Translations under genes and position numbers: made by a program
Assembly (NCBI RefSeq): GCF_024171995.1
Contig: NZ_JAMTCT010000004.1
Span: forward strand, 186,001-250,000
DNA: 64,000 nt
DNA from: Promicromonospora umidemergens
GTDB taxonomy: Bacteria; Actinomycetota; Actinomycetes; Actinomycetales; Cellulomonadaceae
Direction of reading: 5' to 3'
Shown here: positions 16,088 through 24,354 of the stretch, in pieces
How positions within the stretch are numbered: the first letter of the stretch is position 1
Layout of the letters: every line of letters starts with the position of its first letter
Notes under the pieces: generated by a model
What the model was told of the DNA's origin: nothing
The model's database searches: none
The model's input: the letters and a program-made list of their open reading frames with translations, nothing else

Positions 16088-19000
16088 ATGACCGACCGGA
16101 CAGTCCGCTCCCTGCTACCCGCCTCCCGCGCGCACGCAGCGCCGCGCGCCGCACGGTACGACGCCTTCCTGTCCTACAGCCGGGACTCCGACGGCGAGTT
16201 CGCGCCCGCCTTCCACGCGCAGCTCCTCGAGTTCGACAAGCGCGACGACGTCCCCGACCTGAACATCTTTCTCGACCGGACCGGCCTGGCGAACAACCCC
16301 AGCCTCTGGGACGCCATCGAGCGCAAGCTCGAACGCTCCAGCTACCTCATCCTGTTCGCCTCCGAGGGCGCGGCCAGCTCCAAGTACGTGGCCAAGGAGG
16401 TGGCCTGGTGGCTCGAGCACCGCGGACCCGACACCCTGCTGGTCGCCCTGACGAGCGGCAAGATCGTCTGGGACCAGACGGCGAATGAGATCGACACGAT
16501 CAGCACCACCGCGCTGCCCGCGCCGCTCGCCCAGCAGATCGACCACGAACCGAAGTGGACCGACCTGACACGGCTGCGCCAGCGCAGGTTCTGGCGGCAC
16601 CACCCCGACCGGCCGACGGCGCTCGCGGAGCTCGTCGCCCCGCTCCGTGGTCCCGACGTGAGCACCGAGGAGGTCCTGAGCGCGCACATCGCCCGCCAGA
16701 GCTCTGCGAGCGTGCGGGGCCGGCTCGTGAACACGGCGCTCGGGGTGATGCTCGCCCTGTCCATCGGCGCGTTCGCGTTCGCGGAACGTGAGGCGAGCCG
16801 GGCGAACGACGCGGTGAACGCCAACGCGGCCCACCTGCTCGGCGCCACGTCGCACGTCGTGCACCAGGACGATCCCGCGACGGCGCAGCTGCTCGCGGTC
16901 GAGGCGGTCGCGCGGCTCCGGGACGGGCAGACCCGCACCGCGCTGTTCAACGCGGTGACGGCGAACGAGCCCGCCGACCCGTACCTCCTGCGCACCGTGG
17001 ACGTGCCGGAGGAGACCGAGCTCGCCGACGTCGCCCCGACCAGCACCGGCGTCGTCGGGCGTACGGACACGGGCGACCTCGTGCGGTGGAGCCCCGACGA
17101 GGGCGACCCCGCCGTCCTGCGCGGTGACCGCACCCCGTTCGGCACGGTGACCGGTTCGGGGCATCCGGGGCCCTTCGTCGCGGGGAGCGCGGACGGCAGG
17201 GTGGTCGCCGCGGTCGACGACCTGGGTGTGACCGTCGGCCGGTTCGGGCCGCTGCCCGATGGCAGCACCAGCCGCCAGACGCACCTCGACCTGCCGGGCG
17301 CGACGGCGGTGGCGGTCACGCCGGACGGCGACCTGCTCCTCATCGCGTGGCACGACGTCACGACCGGCAGGAACCGGATCGGCAGCATCAAGCTCGCCGG
17401 GCGCGACCTGGCGGTGCTGGAGTCCGACGCCGGGTCCCGGCGACCTCATGAGCAGCGCCTGGCGTTCCACAGCAAGGCGGAGACGGACCTGGCGGTCACG
17501 TCCCTCGCCGTCGGCTCCAGCCGCACCCTTGCCGTGGCGGACACCGCGGCGGGCATCCTCGAGGTGCGCAGCCTCGACACCCTGGAGCCGACCGACGAGA
17601 GGACCGTCGACCTGCCCGACGGCGCCGTCCCGTCACCGTCGCTGCAGGACTGGGCGACGCTCCGCTCGGACGCGGACGGCACCACGGTGACCGTGCACCG
17701 CTGGGCCGACGGCTCGGTGCGTACAGCCGACTGCCCGGTGCCGCGCGTCTGGTCGAACCCCGAGGTGGTCGCGATCGACGACGGCACCACGCGGGCCCTG
17801 GTCGCCACGGACAGCGGGCTGGTGGCGTGCGAGATCTCTGGGGACACCGACCTGCGGCGGAGCTGGCACCTGTCCGGCATCCGGCGGACCGGCCCGCCGG
17901 TCCTGATCGGGGCCGACCGCGTCGCGGCGGCGTCGGACGGCCGGATCGCGCTGTGGTCCACCGCCGACACGCACGGTGACGTGCCGTTGCCGAGCGCGGC
18001 GGGCGCTGCGGCGGCCGCCGCGGCCGCGGGCGCGGAGACCTCCGGGACACCCGCGGGGGAAGCCGGCGCGGCCGACCCGACGGCGGTCCTTGCCACCTAC
18101 CGGGACGGGCCGACCGGGCCCGCGAGCACCGCGGCGTCCTGGTCGGACGGCACCGTCACCATCCACGGCCGCGGCACGGTGACGCTGCCGGCGGGCAGCG
18201 AGGACGCCGGCCGGCCCCTGCTGCCCGTCTGGCTCGACCGGGACCGGCTCCTCCTCGTCACTCCCGACGGCGACGCCTACCGGACCGACGGGGGCACCAC
18301 CGCCGGGTACGAGGCAGGGTTCCGTGACCTGGTCGCGCCGGGCCTCGACGGAGGCGATCCGGCCTGCGCCACCATCGTCAGCGCCGAGCGGGCGCGCCAG
18401 GACATCCTCCTGGTCGACGCGTGCTCAGGGCTCCACCTGCTCGACGCCGGGCTCCAGGAGCGCGCCGTGCACGTGCCAGGTCCCCTTGGCACCACGCCGC
18501 GGCTCGAACCCGAGTGGGCGGCGCCGGGCCGCGTCGCGATCGCCGACGACGGGAGCAAGGCCGCCGTCGCACCGCGCGACTTCTCGCTCCGCGTGGCCGA
18601 CCTCGACGCCGCCGCTCAGGGCGAGACGGACGTGTGGACGGTGCGCGGCAGCAGCGTGGCCCAGGTGCACATGATCGGCGGCACCGAGGATGCGGCGGTG
18701 CCGGACCGGCTGGTCACGCTGGGTGTGGACTCGACGGTGCGCCTGCGGCCGGTGACCGGCTCGGGCGATCCCGAGGTGCTCGACCTCACCGGCACCTACG
18801 GCGACGTGATGGCGGTGCTGCCAGGGCCGGACCTCGTGGCGCGCAACCACGGCCCGGCGCTGGCGTTCTTCGACATCGAGACCGGTCAGAAGGTCGGCGA
18901 GCTCGCCACCAGGTTGTACTCGCCCGGCGGTGAGGTCGCGCCGAGCGACGTGCACGCAGCCGACGGCCAGCTCCTCGTGGTCCAGGACCACGGCGTCACC

Positions 19001-19138
19001 ACCGGCTGGACGTTCTCGGACGACCAGATGATCGCGCGGGCGTGCGCGATGGCGGGGCGGGAGGCGACGGCCGCCGACATGCCGGACGGCGTCACCCTCG
19101 ACGACGACCCGGCCTGCGCCACCTCACCACATCGTTGA
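16088..19138 (+). CDS. TIR-domain protein with TM segment and C-terminal beta-propeller
   Basis: A 1016-residue protein. Residues about 23–150 form a TIR domain (RYDAFLSYSRDSD; LNIFLDRTGL; SYLILFASEGA). A candidate catalytic glutamate, Glu104, lies in KYVAKEVAWW, matching the NAD-cleaving TIR pattern. A single TM helix follows (about 213–238, LVNTALGVMLALSIGAFAF), then the linker typical of STAND/WD40 proteins (DDPATAQLLAVEAVARLRDGQTRTALFNAV). About 750 residues of repeated beta-strand units resemble a WD40-type propeller, interrupted by an alanine run near 640–650. The TIR should face the cytoplasm and the propeller the outside if the helix spans once. No STAND ATPase is present. It shares a 150-bp intergenic region with the divergent RyR/TrkA gene, suggesting joint function in signalling or defence. 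Confidence 0.88.
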   Translation: MTDRTVRSLLPASRAHAAPRAARYDAFLSYSRDSDGEFAPAFHAQLLEFDKRDDVPDLNIFLDRTGLANNPSLWDAIERKLERSSYLILFASEGAASSKYVAKEVAWWLEHRGPDTLLVALTSGKIVWDQTANEIDTISTTALPAPLAQQIDHEPKWTDLTRLRQRRFWRHHPDRPTALAELVAPLRGPDVSTEEVLSAHIARQSSASVRGRLVNTALGVMLALSIGAFAFAEREASRANDAVNANAAHLLGATSHVVHQDDPATAQLLAVEAVARLRDGQTRTALFNAVTANEPADPYLLRTVDVPEETELADVAPTSTGVVGRTDTGDLVRWSPDEGDPAVLRGDRTPFGTVTGSGHPGPFVAGSADGRVVAAVDDLGVTVGRFGPLPDGSTSRQTHLDLPGATAVAVTPDGDLLLIAWHDVTTGRNRIGSIKLAGRDLAVLESDAGSRRPHEQRLAFHSKAETDLAVTSLAVGSSRTLAVADTAAGILEVRSLDTLEPTDERTVDLPDGAVPSPSLQDWATLRSDADGTTVTVHRWADGSVRTADCPVPRVWSNPEVVAIDDGTTRALVATDSGLVACEISGDTDLRRSWHLSGIRRTGPPVLIGADRVAAASDGRIALWSTADTHGDVPLPSAAGAAAAAAAAGAETSGTPAGEAGAADPTAVLATYRDGPTGPASTAASWSDGTVTIHGRGTVTLPAGSEDAGRPLLPVWLDRDRLLLVTPDGDAYRTDGGTTAGYEAGFRDLVAPGLDGGDPACATIVSAERARQDILLVDACSGLHLLDAGLQERAVHVPGPLGTTPRLEPEWAAPGRVAIADDGSKAAVAPRDFSLRVADLDAAAQGETDVWTVRGSSVAQVHMIGGTEDAAVPDRLVTLGVDSTVRLRPVTGSGDPEVLDLTGTYGDVMAVLPGPDLVARNHGPALAFFDIETGQKVGELATRLYSPGGEVAPSDVHAADGQLLVVQDHGVTTGWTFSDDQMIARACAMAGREATAADMPDGVTLDDDPACATSPHR

Positions 19139-19194
19139 GTGCTGGACATCCGCCCCCTCGATGACGCGCAAGGGGCGAATATCCAGCACTCGAC
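19134..19194 (-). terminator. Long hairpin between convergent TIR and Pro-Glu repeat genes
   Basis: Arms of 23 bases (19134–19156 and 19172–19194) around a 15-base loop; the left arm contains the TIR stop codon. Three arm positions differ, and at least two of them form G·U wobbles in minus-strand RNA but C/A mismatches in plus-strand RNA. The structure therefore seems selected mainly in the transcript of the 19206–19955 gene, though it probably serves both. Confidence 0.65.
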
Positions 19195-19205
19195 AAGGTG
19201 TGCGG

Positions 19206-19955
19206 TCAGGACTCGAGGCGCTTGGCCTCGTTCTCCGTCTCGTCCGCCTCCTCGTCGCGGCCCTCCTTGCGCAGCACGCTGGAGAGCGAGCGCATCGACA
19301 CGGCGGCGTCCGACTTCGCGAGGTCCGACGTCGTCCCGCGCAGCTTGGCCCACAGGCCCATCGCCTCCTCGGCGACCTCGAGCACCTGCGAGCGCTCCTT
19401 GCCACCGACCACAGACGTCGTGAACGTCTCCAGCGCGTGCTCGAGCACGTCGCGCTGCTTGGTCGGGTCGTCGTCGTCCAGGCTCTTGTACAGCTGGACG
19501 GCTTCGCCGAAGAGCTTCGTCGTCGGCTTGTCCTGCTCCTTCGTCGCGGCCTGGCTGCCGAACGACAGCAGCGCCACGGCGAGCTTCGACACGGTGCTCC
19601 CGGCCTCGCCGGGCAGCTTCTCCGCGCCCGAGGCCACGAGCTGATGCAGCCGGGCGGCCGTGCGCGTCTCGAGGTTCTCCTCGCGCTCCGGCGACTCGTC
19701 CGGCTCCGGGGCCTTGTCCTGCTCGAGACCCGCGACCTGCTCCGGGGCCGCTGCCGGCTCCGGGCTCGTCGTCTGCTCCGGGCTCGTCGTCTGCTCCGGG
19801 CTCGTCGTCTGCTCGGGACCCCCTACCTGCTCCGGGCCCGCGTCGCGCTCGGCGACGTCCAGCCCGGCGTGCGACGTCGTCCCGGGCGTCGTCGTCTCCC
19901 CTGCTGCGGTGACCTGCGCCGCCAGTGCCTGCTGAGGCAGTGCGTCCGTGCTCAC
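19206..19955 (-). CDS. Uncharacterised protein with Pro-Glu repeats and helical C-terminal domain
   Basis: Not a recognised family. The 249-residue protein has a low-complexity N-terminal half rich in Pro, Glu, Gln and Thr, including three exact six-residue PEQTTS repeats, and no signal peptide or TM segment. The C-terminal half (about 105–249) is helical with TPR-like amphipathic helices (VSKLAVALLSFG, PTTKLFGEAVQLYKSLDDDD, VLEHALETFTTSVVGGKERSQVLEVAEEAMGLW). Such architecture suggests a soluble adaptor protein. It is convergent with the TIR gene and shares its 3' palindrome; a functional link is only positional. Confidence 0.65.
   Translation of the reverse strand: MSTDALPQQALAAQVTAAGETTTPGTTSHAGLDVAERDAGPEQVGGPEQTTSPEQTTSPEQTTSPEPAAAPEQVAGLEQDKAPEPDESPEREENLETRTAARLHQLVASGAEKLPGEAGSTVSKLAVALLSFGSQAATKEQDKPTTKLFGEAVQLYKSLDDDDPTKQRDVLEHALETFTTSVVGGKERSQVLEVAEEAMGLWAKLRGTTSDLAKSDAAVSMRSLSSVLRKEGRDEEADETENEAKRLES
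19762..19815. repeat. Three exact 18-bp repeats inside the Pro-Glu protein gene
   Basis: Copies at 19762, 19780 and 19798 encode the repeated PEQTTS unit on the minus strand. Exact DNA identity, not merely protein identity, points to recent slippage or unequal crossing-over, so copy number probably varies between strains. Confidence 0.85.
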
Positions 19956-20083
19956 TCGTTCCTCCTGTCCACGGTGCGACGAAACTACCAGAACGGGCGT
20001 TCAGTCCCGGTATGCACCACGGCCCGGGCGACAGCGGGTGCCGACTACCTGCTGGTGGCTCGCACGCAGTACCGTCAGCCGCC

Positions 20084-22234
20084 ATGGAGACCTGGTCCCG
20101 CGCCGCTGCCCGCGAGCTCCTCGAGCAGGCCCGTACGCGGCATGCCCTTGGCACGGCCGCACTGACCGAGCGCGGCGCGGCTCCGGAACGCGTGCGGGCC
20201 GCGTACCGCGCCGTCCGCGACGCCCGGGTGCTGGCGCAGCTCGCCGAGGTTCCCGTCGACCGGATCCGCGAGGTGAGCACCGGGCGGGTGCGGGTCGGAC
20301 CGGTCGAGGCCGCCGGGTTCCGCACCGTCGCCCAGGTGCTGGGCGCGACCACCCAGGAGCTCGACGCGATCAGCGGCGTCGGGCCGAAGACCGCCCGCCT
20401 GCTGCGCGAGGCCGCCCGGCAGATCTTCGACGCCGTCGACGAGGCCCTCACCTTCCGGATCGAAGCCGACCCGGACGACCCGCTCGCCGGTGACCTGGTG
20501 CGCGCGCTGCACACCCACGAGCAGGTCGCCCGGTTCTTCGACGCGTGGGGCGAGCGGGCCGACGTCGACGTCCCGGAGCTCGCCCGCCTGGCCGAGGTGG
20601 GGGCGCTGCGCACCACCCTGGTCAGACGCCTCTTCGCCGGCCGCGAGCGCACCGCGGCGGCGGACACGGCCCTGACCGGGCTCCGCGAGACCGTGGCCGG
20701 CCTCGACGCCTCTGGGGTGACCGATGCCCTGCGGCGCCTGGACCGCACGCTGACCGGCACGTCGGACGCCGAGGTCTGGCGGGACTACGAGGCCCGTGCC
20801 GCCGCCTACTACACCGCGCTGGGCGAGCTCGTCGACCTCGGTGTCGACGTGGAGGCGGCCGAGGGCTACCTGCCAGAGGAGGTGGTGGACCAGGTCACGG
20901 CCCAGGACCTGGACACCTCGCTCCTGACCGTCTCCCTGCGGGGGTACCAGGCGTTCGGCGCCCGGTACGCGCTCGTACAGCGGCGCACGATCCTCGGCGA
21001 CGAGATGGGCCTCGGCAAGACCGTCCAGGCCATCGCGGCGATGGCGCACCTCGCAGCGCGCGGCCGTCGGCACTTCCTGGTCGTCTGCCCCGCGAGTGTC
21101 GCCACGAACTGGGCCCGTGAGGTGGCCGCGCACTCCCGCCTGCCGGTCCGGGTGCTGCACAGCGACGACCGTGACGCAGGCATCCGGACCTGGGTGGCCG
21201 ACGGCGGAGTCGGCATCGTCACGTTCCCGCAGCTCGGGCACCTGCGCGCTGAAGGGCTGCCCCGGCCCGCCCTCCTCGTGGTGGACGAGGCGCACTACGT
21301 GAAGAATCCGCGGGCGCAGCGTTCGGAGCGGACCGCCGGCTGGGCCCGCGCGGCCGAGCGGGTGCTGTTCATGTCGGGCACGCCCATGGAGAACACCGTG
21401 GACGAGTTCCGCAACCTCGTGCACTACCTCAAGCCAGACGTCGCCGCCTCGATCGACCCCGCGGCGGGCCTGGCGGGCGCCGCGGCGTTCCGCCGGTCGG
21501 TGGCCTCCGTGTACCTGCGGCGCAACCAGGAGGACGTGCTCACCGAGCTGCCCGAGCTGGTCCAGGTCGACGAGTGGGAGCGGTTCGGCAAGCACGACGG
21601 CGCCGCCTACCGGCGGGCGGTGCTGAAGCGGTCGTTCGCGGACATGCGCCGGGCGGCGTTCGTCCAGGCCCCCGAACCGACGGCAAAGCTGGTGCGGCTG
21701 CGCGAGATCGTCGCCGAGGCGATGGACAACAACCGCAAGGTGGTCGTCTTCTCGTTCTTCCGCGACGTGATCGAGACGGTCCTGGCCGAGCTGGGCCACC
21801 TCGCGATCGGGCCCATCACCGGTTCGGTGCCCGCCCGACGGCGGCAGGAGCTGGTCGACGAGTTCACCCGCGCGCCGGAGCCGAAGGTGCTGGTGAGCCA
21901 GATCGAGGCCGGCGGTGTCGGGCTCAACATCCAGGCGGCCTCCGTGGTGATCCTGTGCGAGCCGCAGGTCAAGCCGACCGTCGAGGCGCAGGCGATCGCG
22001 CGGGCGCACCGGATGGGCCAGGTCCGCACCGTGCAGGTGCACCGGCTGCTCGTCGAGAACAGCGTGGACGAGCGGCTCCTGGAGATCCTCGGCACCAAGG
22101 CGGAGCTGTTCGCGGAGTATGCCGGTCGGTCCACCGTGGCCGTAGCACCCGGCGCAACGGACGTCGCCGACGCGGAGCTCGCGCGGCGCATCGTCGAGGA
22201 GGAGCGCGCCCGGCTGGCCGAGCAGGCCGCCTGA
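20084..22234 (+). CDS. SNF2-family helicase with N-terminal helix-hairpin-helix
   Basis: A 716-residue superfamily 2 ATPase. Near residues 85–110 is a helix-hairpin-helix DNA-binding motif (LDAISGVGPKTARLLREA). The SNF2 core follows: motif I ILGDEMGLGKT (about 305), Ia VVCPASVATNWARE, motif II VDEAHYVKN (DEAH), motif III FMSGTPMEN, motif V VLVSQIEAGGVGLNIQAA and motif VI ARAHRMGQVRTVQVHRL. Both RecA lobes look complete, so it should be an ATP-driven DNA translocase or remodeller; it lacks a fused nuclease. The ATG at 20084 is chosen because upstream codons overlap the neighbouring gene's control region. It follows the TIR/RyR region, and stand-alone SNF2 proteins occur in several defence loci, so involvement there is possible but unproven. 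Confidence 0.92.
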   Translation: METWSRAAARELLEQARTRHALGTAALTERGAAPERVRAAYRAVRDARVLAQLAEVPVDRIREVSTGRVRVGPVEAAGFRTVAQVLGATTQELDAISGVGPKTARLLREAARQIFDAVDEALTFRIEADPDDPLAGDLVRALHTHEQVARFFDAWGERADVDVPELARLAEVGALRTTLVRRLFAGRERTAAADTALTGLRETVAGLDASGVTDALRRLDRTLTGTSDAEVWRDYEARAAAYYTALGELVDLGVDVEAAEGYLPEEVVDQVTAQDLDTSLLTVSLRGYQAFGARYALVQRRTILGDEMGLGKTVQAIAAMAHLAARGRRHFLVVCPASVATNWAREVAAHSRLPVRVLHSDDRDAGIRTWVADGGVGIVTFPQLGHLRAEGLPRPALLVVDEAHYVKNPRAQRSERTAGWARAAERVLFMSGTPMENTVDEFRNLVHYLKPDVAASIDPAAGLAGAAAFRRSVASVYLRRNQEDVLTELPELVQVDEWERFGKHDGAAYRRAVLKRSFADMRRAAFVQAPEPTAKLVRLREIVAEAMDNNRKVVVFSFFRDVIETVLAELGHLAIGPITGSVPARRRQELVDEFTRAPEPKVLVSQIEAGGVGLNIQAASVVILCEPQVKPTVEAQAIARAHRMGQVRTVQVHRLLVENSVDERLLEILGTKAELFAEYAGRSTVAVAPGATDVADAELARRIVEEERARLAEQAA

Positions 22235-22266
22235 CCCCGGACCAGAAAGTTTTGTCGCGGCCGGGG
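22235..22266 (+). terminator. Weak hairpin after the SNF2 gene
   Basis: CCCCGG (22235–22240) and CCGGGG (22261–22266) flank an AT-rich loop directly behind the SNF2 stop codon. A short stem, so termination is only a guess. The DUF418 gene follows on the same strand. Confidence 0.35.
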
Positions 22267-22289
22267 CCTCGACCTGTTGGGATGGACCC

Positions 22290-23585
22290 ATGCCCACCAC
22301 AGCTCTCGCTCGAGGCCCCGTCCAGGCCTCCGAGCGGTCACCCGCGCCCGACCTCGCGCGGGGCTTCATGCTCCTGCTGATCGCCGTCGCGAACACGCCC
22401 TACTACCTCTGGGGCCGCGAGACGAACCCCTGGGTGTCGCACCCCGTCGACGGCTCGGCCCTCGACAAGGTCACCGACTTCCTCGTCATCGTGCTCGTGG
22501 ACCTGCGGACCTACCCCATGTTCGCGTTCCTGTTCGGCTACGGGATGATGCAGCTCTACAACCGCCAGGTGTCCTCGGGGACCCCTGAGGACGCCGCCCG
22601 CAGGCTGCTGCAGAAGCGCAACTGGCTCCTGCTCGCGTTCGGGTTCGTGCACGCGGCGCTGCTCTGGATGGGCGACGTGCTGGGTGCCTACGGCATCGCC
22701 GGCCTGCTCATGGTGTGGCTGTTCTTCCAGGCCAAGGACGTCACGCTCGTCGTGTGGACGTGGGTGTTCGGCGGCCTGCTGACGATCGGCACGATGTTCG
22801 CCGTGGTCGGCGCCTGGTTCACCGCGCAGATCCCGGCGGACGACCCCATCGCACAGTCGATCGTCGCCGACTTCGGCCCGACGACCGACTCGGTGGCCGC
22901 GACGTCGTACCTCGCCTCGATCGGCGACCGCCTGGGCTGGTGGGCGCTCGGGTCGATCGGCCAGGGCGTGCTCATGCTCGTGGTGCCGATGATGCTGCTG
23001 CTCGCGTTCTGGGCGGGGCGGCGGCGCATCCTGGAGAACCCGGGCGAGCACCTGCCCCTGCTGCGCCGCGTGGCCGTCGTCGGGATCGCCGTCGGCTGGC
23101 TCGGCCCGCTGCCGTCCGCGCTGGACCATGTCGGCGCCATCACCGTGCCCGACCACGCGGGCTGGGTGTTCCTCCCCGTGCAGATGCTGACGGGCTTCTT
23201 CGGCGGCCTGGGCTACGTGGCGCTGTTCGGCCTCATCGGCCACCGGATCGCGCTGCGCCGCAGCGGCAAGCCGTCGAACGACCTGTTCACCACGGACGGT
23301 CCGTTCGCCGGTGCCGTCCAGGCGGTCGGCAAGCGCTCCCTGACCTCGTACCTGCTGCAGTCCGTGCTGTGCGCGCCGGTCCTGGCAGCGTGGGGTCTCG
23401 GGCTCGGCCAGCACCTGACCTCGTGGACCATGCTGCTCTACGCCGTGGGCGTCTGGGCGCTCACCGTCGCGTTCGCCGTCTGGCAGGAGCGCACGGGCCG
23501 GCGCGGCCCGGCAGAGGTGGCGCTGCGCCGGCTGACCTACGGTCGGCCGGCGCAGACGCCCGCACAGGTCCGGCCAGGGGTCTGA
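22290..23585 (+). CDS. DUF418 domain membrane protein
   Basis: A 431-residue polytopic membrane protein of the DUF418 family. It begins with the family's PDLARGFMLLLIAVANTPYY segment (about residues 20–40), has the TYPMFAFLFGYGMMQLYNRQ block near 75–95 and the C-terminal VGKRSLTSYLLQSVL segment (about 345) that characterises DUF418. About eight to ten TM helices are apparent. The biochemical role is unknown; relatives look like acyltransferase-type membrane proteins. The start ATG at 22290 keeps the family N-terminus. It ends in a perfect hairpin shared with the convergent Asp-rich gene. Confidence 0.88.
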   Translation: MPTTALARGPVQASERSPAPDLARGFMLLLIAVANTPYYLWGRETNPWVSHPVDGSALDKVTDFLVIVLVDLRTYPMFAFLFGYGMMQLYNRQVSSGTPEDAARRLLQKRNWLLLAFGFVHAALLWMGDVLGAYGIAGLLMVWLFFQAKDVTLVVWTWVFGGLLTIGTMFAVVGAWFTAQIPADDPIAQSIVADFGPTTDSVAATSYLASIGDRLGWWALGSIGQGVLMLVVPMMLLLAFWAGRRRILENPGEHLPLLRRVAVVGIAVGWLGPLPSALDHVGAITVPDHAGWVFLPVQMLTGFFGGLGYVALFGLIGHRIALRRSGKPSNDLFTTDGPFAGAVQAVGKRSLTSYLLQSVLCAPVLAAWGLGLGQHLTSWTMLLYAVGVWALTVAFAVWQERTGRRGPAEVALRRLTYGRPAQTPAQVRPGV

Positions 23586-23597
23586 ACCTGGCCGGAC
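23568..23597. terminator. Perfect hairpin across the DUF418 stop codon
   Basis: 11-bp perfect arms, GTCCGGCCAGG at 23568–23578 and its complement at 23587–23597, with the DUF418 stop codon in the 8-base loop. The convergent Asp-rich gene stops at 23605, so the structure can serve both strands. Confidence 0.6.
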
Positions 23598-23604
23598 CGG
23601 AGGC

Positions 23605-23877
23605 CTATGCGCGGAAGGAGTCCACGGCGTCGTCCTCGCCGTCGCCGTCGGTGTCCACGGAGATCGTCCGCGTTCCGCCGGCGGTCTCCACGACGACGTC
23701 GGGCCGCCCGTCACCATCGGTGTCGTGCAGCTCGACGTCGGGTACCCCGTCGGCGTCGTAGTCCTCGAACTGGGCGTCCACCACCCCGTCACCGTCGGTG
23801 TCTGCGGTCTCGACGTCCGTGATGCCGTCGCCGTCGAGGTCGTGCTTGCCGGGCTTGTCGGCCAGGAACTCGGACAC
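23605..23877 (-). CDS. Small Asp-rich DTDGDG repeat (calcium-binding type) protein
   Basis: With GTG at 23877 (AAGGAG 6 bp upstream) the protein has 90 residues and no signal peptide. It is built of DxDGDGxxD loops: DLDGDGITD, DTDGDGVVD, DYDADGVPD, DTDGDGRPD and DTDGDGEDD, spaced 12–25 residues apart as in dockerin/EF-hand-like and thrombospondin-type-3 calcium loops. Calcium binding is inferred from these loops; partner and role are unknown. Acidic composition (about one third Asp/Glu) is extreme for its surroundings. The lack of an export signal suggests a cytoplasmic calcium buffer or sensor, or export by a non-classical route. Confidence 0.75.
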   Translation of the reverse strand: MSEFLADKPGKHDLDGDGITDVETADTDGDGVVDAQFEDYDADGVPDVELHDTDGDGRPDVVVETAGGTRTISVDTDGDGEDDAVDSFRA

Positions 23878-24051
23878 GTGGTTCTCCTTGCTCGGAAGTG
23901 CTGCTCTGAATGCTCCCCCGATCATGCACCACGCGGGGCGGTGCCCGGGGTGTTTTCCTTCCGCGCGCAGGTCGGAGCGTGCAAGACTGCCGCCGGTGCG
24001 TGCCGCCAAGGACCCGGGGGCCGCGAGAATCGACGGAGGACGTGCTGCCCT

Positions 24052-24327
24052 GTGGACGCGATCAGAGAGTTCGCGGTAGCCACGATCTCAGGCCTGCTCG
24101 TGGTCATGATCGTCACCCTCTGTGCAGTGATCTGGGGCAGGCCGGGCCGTGGACCCAGCCCTGCCGTGGTGATCGTGGCCAGCGCGGTCCTCGGCCTCGT
24201 GCTGGCGATCGTCTCCTTCGCCCTGCACGACAACGTCTGGCTGGTCGGCACGGCCGCGGTGCTCGCGATCGGGCTGCTCGGTGCCTGGATCATCGCGCTA
24301 CGGTCCGACGGCGGTCGGCGCAGCTGA
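24052..24327 (+). CDS. Small three-helix membrane protein
   Basis: Unrecognised 91-residue protein starting at GTG 24052, with GGAGGA 11–12 bp upstream. Three hydrophobic helices are visible: ATISGLLVVMIVTLCAVIW, AVVIVASAVLGLVLAIVSFAL and WLVGTAAVLAIGLLGAWIIAL. A short basic tail follows (SDGGRRS). No catalytic motif is visible. Coding potential rests on the regular hydrophobic pattern and codon bias. Confidence 0.6.
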   Translation: MDAIREFAVATISGLLVVMIVTLCAVIWGRPGRGPSPAVVIVASAVLGLVLAIVSFALHDNVWLVGTAAVLAIGLLGAWIIALRSDGGRRS

Positions 24328-24354
24328 GCTACCGCTGAACGGAGCTCCGACCGG

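Noticed and set aside
20075-22396. A 773-codon minus-strand frame opposite the SNF2 helicase
   Set aside because: The plus-strand frame has all SNF2 motifs in order; the minus frame has no domain and crosses into two other genes.
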